Origin: Porogramme epimiltina
Taxonomy: Eukaryota > Basidiomycota > Agaricomycetes > Polyporales > Polyporaceae
DNA: 64,000 nucleotides
Direction of reading: 5' to 3'
Assembly (NCBI GenBank): GCA_900155495.1
Contig: FTLJ01000524.1
Span: 45,877 to 109,876, forward strand
Part shown: one piece after another, positions 35,239 through 46,348 of the stretch
How the letters are laid out: each line of letters begins with the position of its first letter
Numbering within the stretch: position 1 is the first letter of the stretch
The notes under the pieces: model-generated
Database searches by the model: none
The model's input: the letters and a program-made list of their open reading frames with translations, nothing else
What the model was told of the DNA's origin: nothing
Program-made: the position numbers and the translations under genes

Positions 35239-35420
35239 GGCTAAGGACTGGGCATATGTGGGCGTCTGTGCGAGGCTTGAGGAGCGCACTCTCCAAGTTT
35301 CGCGTAACCGGCCCTAAACCTGCGCTAAATGGTGTCGCCAGCGCGACACCCGACCGTGCGCCCAGCTTCTCTTCCCCCATTTCCATCCAACCTTTGCGCT
35401 CGTCATTACCATCGGGCTCC

Positions 35421-36340
35421 TCAACATATTCTTCGCAAACCGACCGTGTCTCCGTGTCCACCATTCCGAATCACACCCGCTCACGCCCCGTCCGCAGTGA
35501 TCTCGAAGCTCGGCAAGAAACTCCAGCTCAGGCAGCGGGTCATCGCGACCGCCACCGTCTTCTTCCGCCGTTTCTACGTCAAGAACTCGTACTGCGAGAC
35601 AGACCCCTTCATCGTCATCGCCGCAAAGGCAGAGGAGTCTCCCGTCCACATCAAGAACGTCGTCTCCGAGGCACGCATCCTCTTTGGTACTGTCCTTTCA
35701 TCATCCCCTGCAGCTACACAGCTCATGTGCTTACAGCCGACGAGTATGGCATGAAAACATTTCCGTCCGACAACTCTAAGCTCGCGGAGATGGAGTTCTA
35801 TCTCGTTGACGAATGTGACCTGACCGTCTTCCACCCCTACTGCACCCTCACGACCTTGTGCGGCAAGGAGGGCAGCGCCGCCATTCCCAAAGCGGAAGCA
35901 GGCGAAGCCAACGCCGACGCCGACGACGTCGACGGTCCTCGCTTCTGGGGCACCGGCGAGGGTAGGCTCGAGCTTCAGGAGGGCGCGTTGCAGATGGCAT
36001 GGTGCGTGTCCTCGTCTCATGACGGCCGCCCGTATATTGACGTACACGGGTTCAAGTTCCGCCTAGGTTCATCATCAACGACACTTATCGCTCCGAGCTC
36101 TGCCTCCTCTACCCACCACACCTCATCGCCATCGCCGCCATCTACCTCGTTCTCGTCTTTCACGCCCCCACGCGTGCTGCGATACAACAGTCTGCCGCCA
36201 ATACAGCGCATGCGGGCGCGAGCGGGGGCCCAGCGCACCACAGCCGCTCAGGCTCTCCAACGCGCTGCTCGTCGCGCTCCGCGTCCCATGGCCAGAAGAA
36301 GGTGCAGCACCAGCCACAGGACATCGTCGGGTCGCACTCC
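35421..36340 (+). pseudogene. Cyclin C-like gene remnant
   Basis: Cyclin C pairs with CDK8 in the Mediator kinase module. Visible parts: NIFFAN (about 35421-35440), the cyclin-box core LGKKLQLRQRVIATATVFFR (exon from 35498 to 35686), KTFPSDNSKLAEMEFYLVDE and TVFHPY (exon from 35737 to 36001), and after a conserved intron (36002-36066) FIINDTYRSELCLLYPPHLI. Compared with the family, about six residues are missing where helix 2 should read AACCYVAAK (here VIAAKAEESPV), and two or three before CDLTVFHPY. The N-terminal exons with the family start were not found, and the 3' end runs into the oxalate decarboxylase remnant. Introns are still well formed, so it was copied as genomic DNA. Likely non-functional, though the locus may be transcribed. 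Confidence 0.7.
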
Positions 36341-36359
36341 CTTCGTCACCGACGGTATA

Positions 36360-37188
36360 GAGGCCGCGCTAACGACTGCGAGCAGGGACCGTCCCGAATT
36401 CGAAGCGGAGTATGTCGCTGTCGCACACCCGTCTCCTCAAGGTATGCATTTCCCCTTTTTGACATGTCGGAGGAACAGCCAACGGACTTGTCCCATAGGG
36501 AGGATGGGTACGCGAACAACCGACCACGGATGTCCCGCCCTGTAAGTAGCGCACCTGCCTTATTTCCCCACACGTGATGGCACGTTTGATACTGACGCGA
36601 CCATCGGGACCGACAGTAAAGGACCTGGCTGCCGCTGAGATTCGCCTCCCGCCCAACGCGTACCGTGAGTTGTAAGCATGGCCTGCGGCCGGTGTCTCCG
36701 TAAAGCGCGTGTACTGATTCGCTCCTCTGCGCGACAGTCACTGGCACCGCGTGGCTGAGTGGGGATACATCCTCAACAGCACCGGTCGCATCTCCGCTAT
36801 CGACGACAGCGGAAGGAGCTACATGGCCGACATCAAGGGCCTTCTGAAGGGTACGGACCTGGACATTTACTAGTGAGCCCCTCCCTCTACATCTAGCGTC
36901 CTTGTGCCGCTCCATACTCAACGCCCGGCGTTCCTTGCCGGATATAGCTTCCCGCCTGGAACCCCGCACTCGATCCAGGTGCTCGACTAGGGCCTCGAGA
37001 TCCTCCTCATCTTCACAGACGGCGACTCCGACACCTCGGGCACGAGGTTTGGCATGCTCTCGGCCTGGCTCGCACACACCCCGATCGAGATCGTCCCGCA
37101 TAACCTCAGCGCGAACACGTCCGTGCTCGCGAACATCCCGCAGAAGGATCCCCACATCCCCGAGAGCACCAGCGGTCGCGGACCCTAA
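36360..37188 (+). pseudogene. Oxalate decarboxylase remnant (first cupin only)
   Basis: Oxalate decarboxylase is a secreted manganese bicupin that splits oxalate into formate and CO2. Here only the first half is seen: AAAEIRLPPNAYRE, then after an intron (donor at GTAAGC near 36670) the metal-binding motif HWHRVAEWGYIL (two His and the Glu), GRISAIDDSGRSYMADIKG and YYFPPGTPHSIQ. An in-frame TAG stands at 36988-36990, before GLEILLIFTDGD, and the frame then continues to WLAHTPIEIVPHNLSAN and a stop at 37186-37188. The second cupin, with its own metal site, is absent, and no signal peptide is present. The gene is broken and truncated. It joins the cyclin C remnant without a gap inside the inverted-repeat segment. 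Confidence 0.75.
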
Positions 37189-37441
37189 CGGCGAGGTCCG
37201 GAGCCTGTTTGTGTTCCACCTCGTTTACGCCGTAGGAGGTTGTATTGGAGGTGCGGTAATCGTACGCGCGGAATGTTTCCCTAGTAGCGTAGCATTACAG
37301 TAGTACAATGTATTAAATATTACAAATATATTTATTATTATCGCGGAGAATATCCTGGCTGGTGTGACTGCGCATGGCACAATGACGCTACCCTGGGGCC
37401 TAAATGACCTGCTCATAGGTGCAAGGTATAGCCAGGTGAGC

Positions 37442-37510
37442 TTGGCCAGGGAATACCTGGCAGGTAGATGTTGGCCAGGGAATACCTGGCAGGTAGATGT
37501 TGGCCAGGAT
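37442..37510. repeat. 29-bp tandem repeat
   Basis: TTGGCCAGGGAATACCTGGC plus nine further bases occurs at 37442-37470 and again at 37471-37499, followed by a partial third copy. It forms part of the CCAGG-rich right subterminal region of the inverted-repeat segment. Confidence 0.9.
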
Positions 37511-37685
37511 CACCTGGCCGGGAACCGGCCGCCTTGTGCGGGTGGAGATGGCCGGGATCACCCATATATGGTGATGTTCATAGGTTGATGGTTTTCCCCG
37601 GCAGAAATTGCCCGCGCCAGGTAGTCCAGGTATTCCCAGGTGAGCATTACCTAGACATTACCTGACATCTGACTTTTTGCTGATG

Positions 37686-38093
37686 GAGTCCCTGCTCCGT
37701 AGCGCGCGCTGACGTCAACTCTGGAGTACAAGTCACGTGCGCACCATGTGACCGCGTTGTTGTGATATATTTAGTCATTGTTCGCCTATCATGATGATGC
37801 TCTTTCGCTTTTCAGTTATGACATAGTTCTCACCTCTCTCCACACCTTTGGCAAATGTCCGCCCTTGAGTCATAGAAGAGTTCATAGCACACTGTCTCCA
37901 TCCCACCTCATCTTTGTCATTGCCGCGAATCTGTATAAACCACGTTCTATTGCGGGTACGCTCAAACCGAGATCATCAGTCGAACTCTCGAGCCCGCTCT
38001 CAATCGACTCCTCGCAGGACTCTCCTGTAAGGACATACTGCTTACTTCTCGCGAGCTCTCCTTTGCTTATGATAATTTTACATAAGTGAGGTC
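37686..38093. other. Upstream region of HET-1
   Basis: About 400 bases. A TATATTTA stretch near 37764 could serve the promoter, though it lies 330 bp from the ATG. No gene or repeat seen. Confidence 0.45.
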
Positions 38094-40097
38094 ATGTGGC
38101 TACTAAGTACAGACAGGGCAGAACTTCACGAGTTCCTATCCCCCGATGCCGTACCAGGGGGCTACGCAATTCTTTCCCACGTCTGGGATGAAGAGGAGGA
38201 GACATTCGAAGAAACACGACTAGTCAATGAGCGAATCAGGAAGTCCGCCAATGTTACAGGTAAACATATGCATTCTCATGTTGCTACTTGATCGACGCAT
38301 TGAGACCTATCTCAGGGTCTTCGAATCCTCGCGATTTCGTCTCACCCAAAGTTCGCAACCTCTGTATCAGGGCGCAAAAGCATGGGTACAAATGGGCCTG
38401 GATAGACACGTGCTGCATCAATAAGACTAGTAGCGCGGAGCTATCAGAGGGTATCAACTCAATGTTCCGCTATTATAGCTTCTCACAGGTTGTAATCCCC
38501 TCAATAATTCTTGATTGCTCCCGCATTGATATTCTCTTTGCAGGTTTGCTATGTGTACCTAGGAGATGTACCGGATGGCTCGAATGTGCATAGTCACAAC
38601 TCGGCGTTCCGGAGAAGTCGCTGGCACCTTCGCGGCTGGACGCTACAAGAACTCCTCGCACCGGAGCTCGTAGTCTTCCTCTCTCAGGGATGGGAGGTCC
38701 TGAGCACCAAGACGGAGCTTGCCTCACTGATCTCACAAATCACGCATATTCCTGTGCAGGTGCTGACATTCGAGAAAGATATCGCGGATGTCAGTATCGC
38801 ACAGCGGATGTCGTGGGCTGCGAGTCGGAAGACAACCCGTGCCGAGGACGAAGCGTACTGTCTCTTGGGCATCTTTGGGGTGTCGATGCCCACGCTCTAT
38901 GGAGAAGGTCGCAAGGCGTTTTATCGACTCCAAGAAGAGCTCATGAAAACTTCCGTTGACACATCGCTCTTTGCTTGGGGGAGCCACGCTACGGCATACC
39001 GTGTCAACACTATACCTCAGCCCGGCTCCGGGACCAGGAGCCGATTCTGTTGCGATGTGCTTCACCCTTCCTACACTACATACCTCCTGGCAACATCCCC
39101 TCACGAATTCACGTATTATGATCAGATCGGGGAACCGAGTTCCGCCACCCATGCTGCGGGTCACGTGGTAAGTTATAGGTGAGAAAATTCCCCTCTCGCT
39201 GCCCTCTGAAACATCGAATATCACTAGGTGCCCTCTAAAGGAGGTCGGGACGGCATGCCTCTTGTGCTCAATGTGTGGTTGAGTTCAGCCAGCCGTGATC
39301 AACCATCGTTCACACCTATGCCATACGGGGTACTCGCGCATATTCCGGTAGTTCATTTGTCTACACACTCTATCGCGATCATGCAATCCGCAGACCACGT
39401 GCCGGTCGGTCTCGTCCTCGTCTGTTGTTCACAAGCTCCCTCAGACCTCAGGAATCCCCTGTACCACTGCGGCCTCCCAGGAAGCCAACGCTTCGTCCGT
39501 CTCAACGTCACCCCCCAGTACGTCCCCGGACGCGATCTCGCCCCACAATGGCAGGACGTTCAGCTGGTCGCTCGCCCTGCATTCCGCGCGAACGAGGCCC
39601 CCATGGCGATCCCGCGCGAGCTCTCCCGGACAAGTATGGACCCCCGCATCCCCTTCCGCATTTCGAGCGCCGCCATGAACGCCCTTCGCCAGGCGCACGA
39701 AGTCTTCCTCCGCAAGACTGGGCCCGTTCCCTCACCGGGCGCGTGGGAGCGTGGGCCGCCGACGACGTTAGTGTTCCGCGCGCGCTACGAGCTGTGCATA
39801 ATCTGCATCGATCTCGGCGTGTGCGCGAGCAGTGGAGAACCGTGGGCTCGCGCGAGGCTACGCGACCACGACGTGCCGATACGCAATCTCATCGCGGAGG
39901 GTGCAGGCAAGCACCTCTGTCCGGGATACCATGTTGCGCGGTGGGAGCGGGGGGCACGTACGTTCCGTGCGGCTGGCGTCAGTGGAGGATATGATAGGAA
40001 GTATTCACTCGCGGTTGAGTTGGCATTCTCTACGTTTTTTCTTGATACGAAGGGAAAGATTTTAGAGCTCCAGAATGTCGGATATACTTGGAAATAG
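38094..40097 (+). CDS. HET-domain protein (HET-1)
   Basis: HET domains act in heterokaryon incompatibility and fungal cell-death responses. ATG 38094 opens with MWLLSTDRAELHEF, then the domain hallmarks GGYAILSHVWDEEEETF, WAWIDTCCINKTSSAELSEG and RGWTLQELLAPELVVFLS, and the STAND-linked-type ending EDEAYCLLGIFGVSMPTLYGE (about 38845-38910). Three introns: about 38264-38326, 38490-38543 and 39169-39227. The C-terminal 290 residues (39228-40097) have no known domain but are conserved in HET-2 (YHCGLP, PQWQDVQLVARP; end LAFSTFFLDTKGKILEL). No NACHT or other signalling module is attached. The coding frame looks intact. It sits 410 bp after the inverted-repeat segment and head-to-tail with HET-2. 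Confidence 0.85.
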
Positions 40098-40447
40098 CAC
40101 CTCTGTTTACCCCCCAAACACCGAATTTCCAGCTTTCTACACACTTGGTCTCATCAGCCTAGGGTGTAGACTCGCGATTTGCACGGTGTTACAGCCACAT
40201 TAAAAACAAAATACGGTTCTGTCGTTTCGATTATATGGATTGTTTGATTATGGCTCCTGAACATATGTTTGTATCAATTTGGCCCTCACGTGACGGCGCT
40301 AACGTCACCACACCCATCACGTTCGGGCTGCTCTTCCGATCGTGCTTGGTCGCGTCCTACGCCCATCTTGTCCATCTCTGCAGCTAATATCAGCTGAGGT
40401 GTGTGTACGGTAATAGAGACGCCTCTATGTGCTAATTGAAACCTAGG
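40098..40447. other. Intergenic region between HET-1 and HET-2
   Basis: 350 bases with no gene, repeat or clear TATA box. Confidence 0.5.
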
Positions 40448-42501
40448 ATGTGGCTCCTGAGCACCGATTCAGCAAGGTTACGGTCGTTCAATGGACCACA
40501 ACATGTGCCGGGCGGTTATGCTATACTGTCGCATGTTTGGGACGAGAAGGAAGACAGCTACCAGGAGCTACAGGCGGCTTCGCTGTGCTACCATACAATT
40601 GGTGAAACTCCACGCGACCACGTCTCTACAAAGCTCCGTATGTTCTGTATCCTCGCGGAGAAGCATGGCCACCACTGGGCTTGGGCGGACACTTCTTGTA
40701 TCAACAAGGAAAGTAGCGCAGAGCTAACCGAAGGCATCAACTCGATGTTCCGCTACTACACATGCGCACAGGTGTGCTACGTCTACCTCAAAGACGTTCC
40801 TCAAGGCGATGATGTATGGGACGAAGACTCCTCTTTCCGACGCAGCTGCTGGCATACCCGCGGATGGACTCTCCAGGAACTAATCGCGCCGGAGCTTGTC
40901 GTTTTCCTGTCCATGGACTGGGAGGTCATAGGCACAAAAGCGGAACTTGCTCCTCTAATCTCACAAATCACGCAAATACCCATAGCGGTGCTGACGTTCG
41001 AGAAAGACATCGCAGATCTCAGCATCGCTCAGAGGATGTCATGGGCGGCGGGGAGGACGACCACCCGCCAGGAGGACGAAGCTTATTGCCTTCTCGGTAT
41101 CTTCGGTATCACGATGCCCACTCTGTATGGTGAAGGGAGAAGAGCCTTTTATCGGCTACAAGAGGAGCTCATGAAGGTATCCTCTGATACATCCTTACTC
41201 GTATGGGGCAGAGATGTTTCTATGCAAGACCTCGCTCGCCTTCCGCCCACTGCATACCATCCCCAACAAAACCACGATGCTGTACATCTTTCACAGTCAA
41301 CATATCTTCTTGCTGAGGGCCCGTCTGTATTCTCATGGTATAAGAATATTGCGCGCGATCAGGCAGAAGCTGAAGGGCGTGGACTAAATTCACGGGTGGG
41401 GGAGAAGGTCATTGTCGTTTAAAACTACTAGGTCGCTAATATCGAGCTTATCCGCAGAGTTTCACCCAAGATAAGACCCTTTTAAACATTCAGTTCAAAC
41501 ACGGAAATCCTGATACGATGTCACTTAATATGACACCCCAAGGGATTCGCGCACATATCCCTATCGTTACTCTACCTACATGCGTCATCGCCATCATTCT
41601 CTCCCCCCACCACAGGCCCCTGGGACTCATTCTCACCCCTTGCCCTCGACCAGCACAAATGAACAACAGACTTGTGTACCATTGTGGACTGCCACGTGCC
41701 CGCCGCTACGTCCTAATCAATTTCATTCCAGCAAACTCCAAAGATCCCGCTCCACCATCCGACGTTCACGTCCCCCAGTGGCGCGACGTGTACCTTGCAG
41801 CTCAACCTGAGCTTCGCTCAAGCACTATCATTGCTGCCATCCCACCTCAACTTTCCCGCATCACCCGTAACCCTCGCTCTCCATTTCGAATCTCCGGGCC
41901 CGCACTGCATGCGCTCAAAGACCTCCATCACATTTCCCTCTTCAGAAGCACGCCGGCTTTAGAGGGGGAGTGGTCGGGGATGCCGCCTGTGACACTCGCA
42001 TTTCGAGCCCGTCATCCTCTACACTTCTTTGCGATCACCCTGGGGATGTGTCACTCGGAGTCACCTATTGAGAACGTCCCCGGAGAACCTTTTGCGATCG
42101 TGCGCGTTCATACTTTCGAATCTTACGAGGCTTTGGACACTCTTTCCGGCACCGCAGGGCACAATTGTAGCTCAGATCACATCAAAGCATGGCCTAGTTA
42201 CACACGAGAGTTCGAAGGATATGCGAAGAGTGCTCCGGATGGACAGATGCATCGCCTGATCATCGGGCTCTCGTTTTCAACATTTTACTTGGACGCAACA
42301 GGAAAGACCCTAGAACTAAAGGGTATTCGATACAATAGTGAGGTCAGGTTGCTCGTTTGCGCGTTGGAATCCTCTAATCTAGATCATGCTAGACGTAGCC
42401 AGCGTTTGTCAGGGCTGACCAGATCAATGCCGACGACGAGATGCTTGCGGGGACGTGGAACGAGTCAACGGTTATATAACTACCATACAATAGCAATGTA
42501 A
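40448..42501 (+). CDS. HET-domain protein (HET-2)
   Basis: Tandem paralogue of HET-1. ATG 40448: MWLLSTDSARLRSF, GGYAILSHVWDEKEDSY, HWAWADTSCINKESSAEL, RGWTLQELIAPELVVFLS, EDEAYCLLGIFGITMPTLYG. It lacks the first two introns of HET-1; its first exon runs unbroken to about 41400. An intron from about 41392-41409 to 41503 (acceptor TTCAG) joins FKHGNPDT and the C-terminal region with PQWRDVYLAAQP and LSFSTFYLDATGKTLEL. The HET-1 protein ends soon after this last motif, whereas here the frame continues about 55 codons to 42501, so a shorter true end or a further splice is possible. Incompatibility or death-signalling role inferred from the domain. Confidence 0.82.
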
Positions 42502-42587
42502 CGCGATAGAACCCGCATTATCCACGCCAATCTACGCTCCGTAGCCACCATACGTGAAACTTCAACGACATACGGCGCCCGCGCCTA

Positions 42588-44904
42588 TTAGTTGATCGCA
42601 GCAAGCGACACTTGAAGGAACATCTCCGGGTCCTTGTTGCCAGTCTTGGCGGCCGGGTATGCCACTCCAGCCGAGTTCCACACAAATGGCTTGCCAGGAC
42701 AATGTTCAAACCGGAACGCGGCGACTAAGGTCGAGAGGACGATCTCTGTAAAGGACCTTCTCAGCGAGACATGCGAAAGAGCAATGCTTGTACATACTCA
42801 TCTCGAGCTGCGAGAACTTGAAACCACTGGATTGAAGGCAATAACTTCGGTCAGCGTACGTGGCCTGAGGGAGATGGGGCACGTCTTACATGCATGCGTA
42901 GCCTCCTCCTAAGAAAGTAAACCTGTACAATCGTCAGTTGTATGAACAGTAGCGAAGACGGGACGTAAATAATGCACTCACTGATTGGCATAAATGCCGG
43001 GAATACGAGCCTCCTCTACTGCGGCTGGCAATGGTTGGAGCCACCGTCCCGGGTTCCATTCCAGAGCATCTTCGCCCCAGAGCGCCTTGTCCGTGTTGCA
43101 CGCAGCGAGGTACGTCCAGACCATCGTGCCCTTCGGAACAGCAATCTCGGAGACCGCTTTCCCGTCTGTGCAGCGGATGGGCTGGGAGAGAGGCAGCACT
43201 GCGTCTTGAATCGGTCTAATACACGATAGATGAGATCAGAGCAGTAAAAATGAGGATGTCGCTTACTCGCGCGAGACAAAGCCGACAGGAGCGAACCTAC
43301 AAAGGCGCCCTCATTCAGTATCAGTGGACAGCGGCGGAGGCGGTACACTTACAGCCGGAGCGTCTCGCGGCAGACGGCATCGAGATATGGCAGCTGCATA
43401 AGCTCATCGTATGGCATTTCCTTGCCATACTGCTCCCTCGCCTCGAGAACTTCCTCACGGAGACGGTTCTGTGCCTCCGGATGCTGCGCAAGCATATCCA
43501 GGACACGTGCCATCGCGTTCGACGTCGTGTCTACCCCGGCAACGATGAACGTCCTAGTCCTAGGTAAACATTTATCGCAAAATTGGTAGCAGGAATGACG
43601 TACGATACCTGGGCGAGGATCTCTGCGTCAGGAAGCCGGTCTTCCTCGGATGCCGTCATATTCGCGCGCACTGATAAACAAACCGTCAGCTGAATAATCT
43701 ACCCAAGCATGCCACGTACGGAGGATGCTCATTACGTCCTTGCCCTCTGCGATTTGGTGCATTAGTCCCTCGTCTCCACCCTGTACCGCGCTCTTCTTCC
43801 CCGCTATGATCTCGCGCGCGCGTAGATCGATCATGTCGACGTTCCGCTTCAAACGCTGGACGTGCGCATCCGGCCACAAGTCTAGCAGCGCGCGTCTGAA
43901 CCACGCTGGCCCGAGAAACCTCAGGACTGGCAGGATGACCATCGCGTACAGCGCGTCATTGATTGATGGTCTGTGTATGCGGGTACGTGAGCGAGAGTCT
44001 ATCGAGGAAAGTGAGAGGAGAGGCTTCGCAGCGACTCACACGAAAGACTTAACCGACTCCGTGAACCCGTCTTTGGAGTCAGCGACGAGCGGGTCGAAGC
44101 TATGGCCGAGTAGACCCTGGCCAACGAGCTCTAGCGCTACGCGGCCCATCCAGCTCGCCATATCAAGAGTATTTGTTCCTGTGCGCACACGCTCATCGAT
44201 GGCTCTCTCTAGCTGTAATAGAGCCCGTCAGTTATGTGCTTTGAAGGGATATTGACAAGAGCGGACCTTTCCGACAACGTCGTAGAAAAAGGGCGTGATA
44301 CCGCGCATATATGCCGCGGAAAACACTGGGTTGAGCATTTTCCGTTGCTTTCTGTGTAGGCTCCCTGTCGTAGCGAGTAGACCTGGGCCTAGCAAGAGCA
44401 GGCTTCCCCTAGGAAAGCGGTCAGATGGTGCCCTTAGATGCAGACAGCGATGGTGCGTACTCGTTATTCATACGGATACGGGGAAAGATGTCTTGATCTT
44501 TGATGTAGATAGTATGCAGGGCCTTGACGTCATTCACGATGAGGAACTTAGTCTAACATCATGGGAGGTAATCGTTACTAGTTAGAACGAGGGTTGTGAT
44601 CCATCTACGAGACTACTCACACTGAAGAATGAATGCATACGGATCACAGAGCCGTACGTATCGAAAAGATGCCGTATGAATCCCCAGTTGTTGTAATCCG
44701 TCATTTGTCCCATGTTTCCTATTACAAGATCGTAAGTGAGGGAGACGGACAGACAGAATAGGGACCCGCACCCATGAAGAAGGAAGCAGAAGGTGGTCCA
44801 GAAATGTTGTCCAAGGAAGTGCTTATGAAGAACAAGCGTGCTACCCGCCATGCTGCATACAACACGGCGGCTGTGGTAGCGACAACTAGAAGTGGAAACG
44901 CCAT
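42588..44904 (-). CDS. Cytochrome P450 (P450-4)
   Basis: Minus strand from ATG 44904: anchor MAFPLLVVATTAAVLYAAW, hinge ISGPPSASFFMG. Then RKMLNPVFSAAYMRGITPFF (about 44340), LGQGLLGHSFDPLVADS-like region (about 44100), KKSAVQGGDEGLMHQIAEG (about 43750), I-helix AGVDTTSNAMARVLDML (about 43520), ETLR (about 43360), LWGEDALEWNPGRWLQPLP (about 43050) and the haem loop FLGGGYAC (about 42895-42920) with GFKFSQLEM after the intron. The tail is FVWNSAGVAYPAAKTGN, then MFLQVSLAAIN and stop at 42588-42590. The PERF-like motif reads N-P-G-R-W rather than K-P-E-R-W; its effect is unknown. Otherwise intact. It lies between HET-2 and the RAD7 homologue and has no AKR beside it. Confidence 0.88.
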
Positions 44905-46348
44905 GGCAGTGAGTAGATTGGAGAGGCAGGATGGGACATACCGTGCAGAAGACTTAAAGTTCATATAGTAGCCCGTAGCAGCAACCGACAGTGACGCGGC
45001 GCAGCTTAGAACCTTGTCGACAAACCCGCCGGAGGGGTCCACCTGTTCATTCGGCAACGGCAGCATCCGCGGAGTTCCCAGGGGCATTCCCGAAGGCTGC
45101 CAATGCAGGGGATGTCCCGATTCCGGCGAAAGGGTGCGAGGAAGAGACATGTTGCTTAGTCACCGATTTGTCGGTATATCAACCTTACGCCCGAGACGCC
45201 GGCGACGACATATATCACGCGCGGAGTGTCTAGAACGGCCAAGAGCTCAACTCCGTGGACTCGCATTGAGTTCTGTCGAACCTGGCGAAGCATCAGCACG
45301 AGTCCTCAAGGTGATCAAGATCGCAGTCATGTACCTCGCGTGCGTAACGTATATCCAGTCTCTAATAATCTTTCCTTCTTCGGTGTCACCGCGCAGCACG
45401 AGCACAAACTTGAGGCCCATTTGCCGTTTGCGAGTTCTCAGCCAAAACGCATCATCATCGCGTACTCCGTCTACGACTTGTAGAGAACATGAACATGAGG
45501 GGGAGGAGGCGAGAGGTGGGTTGGACGCATACCGCAACGGAGTGATTTTCACCTCTTCACAGGCATCGAATACACGGACGAAGGGTGCAAGACTTTAGGA
45601 CCACGCCAACTTTACCACACGTTTCACAGCGCAGCGTACGAATCCTCCCTTCTGTTCCCCCGTCGTTCCCCTCGATTCCTCGACATGTTCATCACCACAC
45701 CACTTCTCCCTCAATATCGCCCTCAGCGAGTTGTTGCACCCTCGCTGTTTGATAAGGCATGGAGACCCATGATCTGCAACCCAAGCGAAAAGACAATTTG
45801 TGAGTAGGCGTCGAAAACACGGATCGAGAGTCGAGACCCGTCAAAGTTTGACGGTAGTATTCACCTGCCACCTGGTGACCTATGTGAGCGCCATCCCCAT
45901 ATCACGGCTTCCGACTGCGCCCACTAGCGACATTTCGAGAACATTTCAACGATAAATTTGGCTCTTTGATGCGTGCTTGAGGACCCGTACTCGAGACGAA
46001 GTTGACAAGTCCAGAGAGTCCCATCCAAAGAATTCAGCTCAGCACTTTTTAGAGTAAGCGGAGGAGGATAAGGCGATTTTAAACTCCGATAACAGCTGAT
46101 GTTGATAGCTCGCATCGCTGTTAGTCGGATTTCTAGACTTCTCTAAGCGGCCTTCTGTGAAGTGTTGTTGTGTGCTGGTCGGGAGCACACAGAGCCAGGG
46201 CCCGCATATCGGTCGCACTATTTGGGTAGAGGTGTGCAGCGAATTACAAGAATTACTATCAAGCAGGAAAACGGACGGTCGCCACTCTACTATATAACGA
46301 AAGAATCTCGGAATAACGGGTAACCAAGGGCGCGATGCGCAAAGAAAA
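44905..46348. other. Intergenic region with possible RAD7 3'-end remnant
   Basis: About 1.4 kb. On the minus strand, 45247-45552 is an open frame containing GLKFVLVLRGDTEEGKIIRD; no domain recognised. Within it, about 45245-45315 resembles the last intron and exon of the RAD7 gene (shared blocks GCTGATnCTT, TTCGACAG, TCCACGGA, GAGC). The stretch 45600-46348 shows no gene. Confidence 0.4.

Larger units (their letters stand above)
33676..37685. mobile_element. Terminal-inverted-repeat segment carrying gene fragments
   Basis: The left end CATCAGCAAAAAGTCAGAT (33676-33694) and the right end (37667-37685, reverse complement) are identical over 19 nt; after two mismatches the match continues with CAGGTAATG. 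Inside both ends the DNA is dense in CCAGG/CCTGG motifs (33697-33790, 37430-37650). No transposase was recognised and no clear target-site duplication was found. Between the ends lie remnants of an snRNP-type exon (-), cyclin C (+) and oxalate decarboxylase (+). The simplest reading is a non-autonomous DNA transposon that has captured host sequence, comparable in form to the Pack elements of plants. Chance pairing or a nested older structure are alternatives. Confidence 0.6.

Noticed and set aside
33651..37700. Target-site duplication for the inverted-repeat segment
   Set aside because: Bases outside the 19-bp ends (AAGGA at left, GAGTC at right) do not match for any tested length, so none is claimed.
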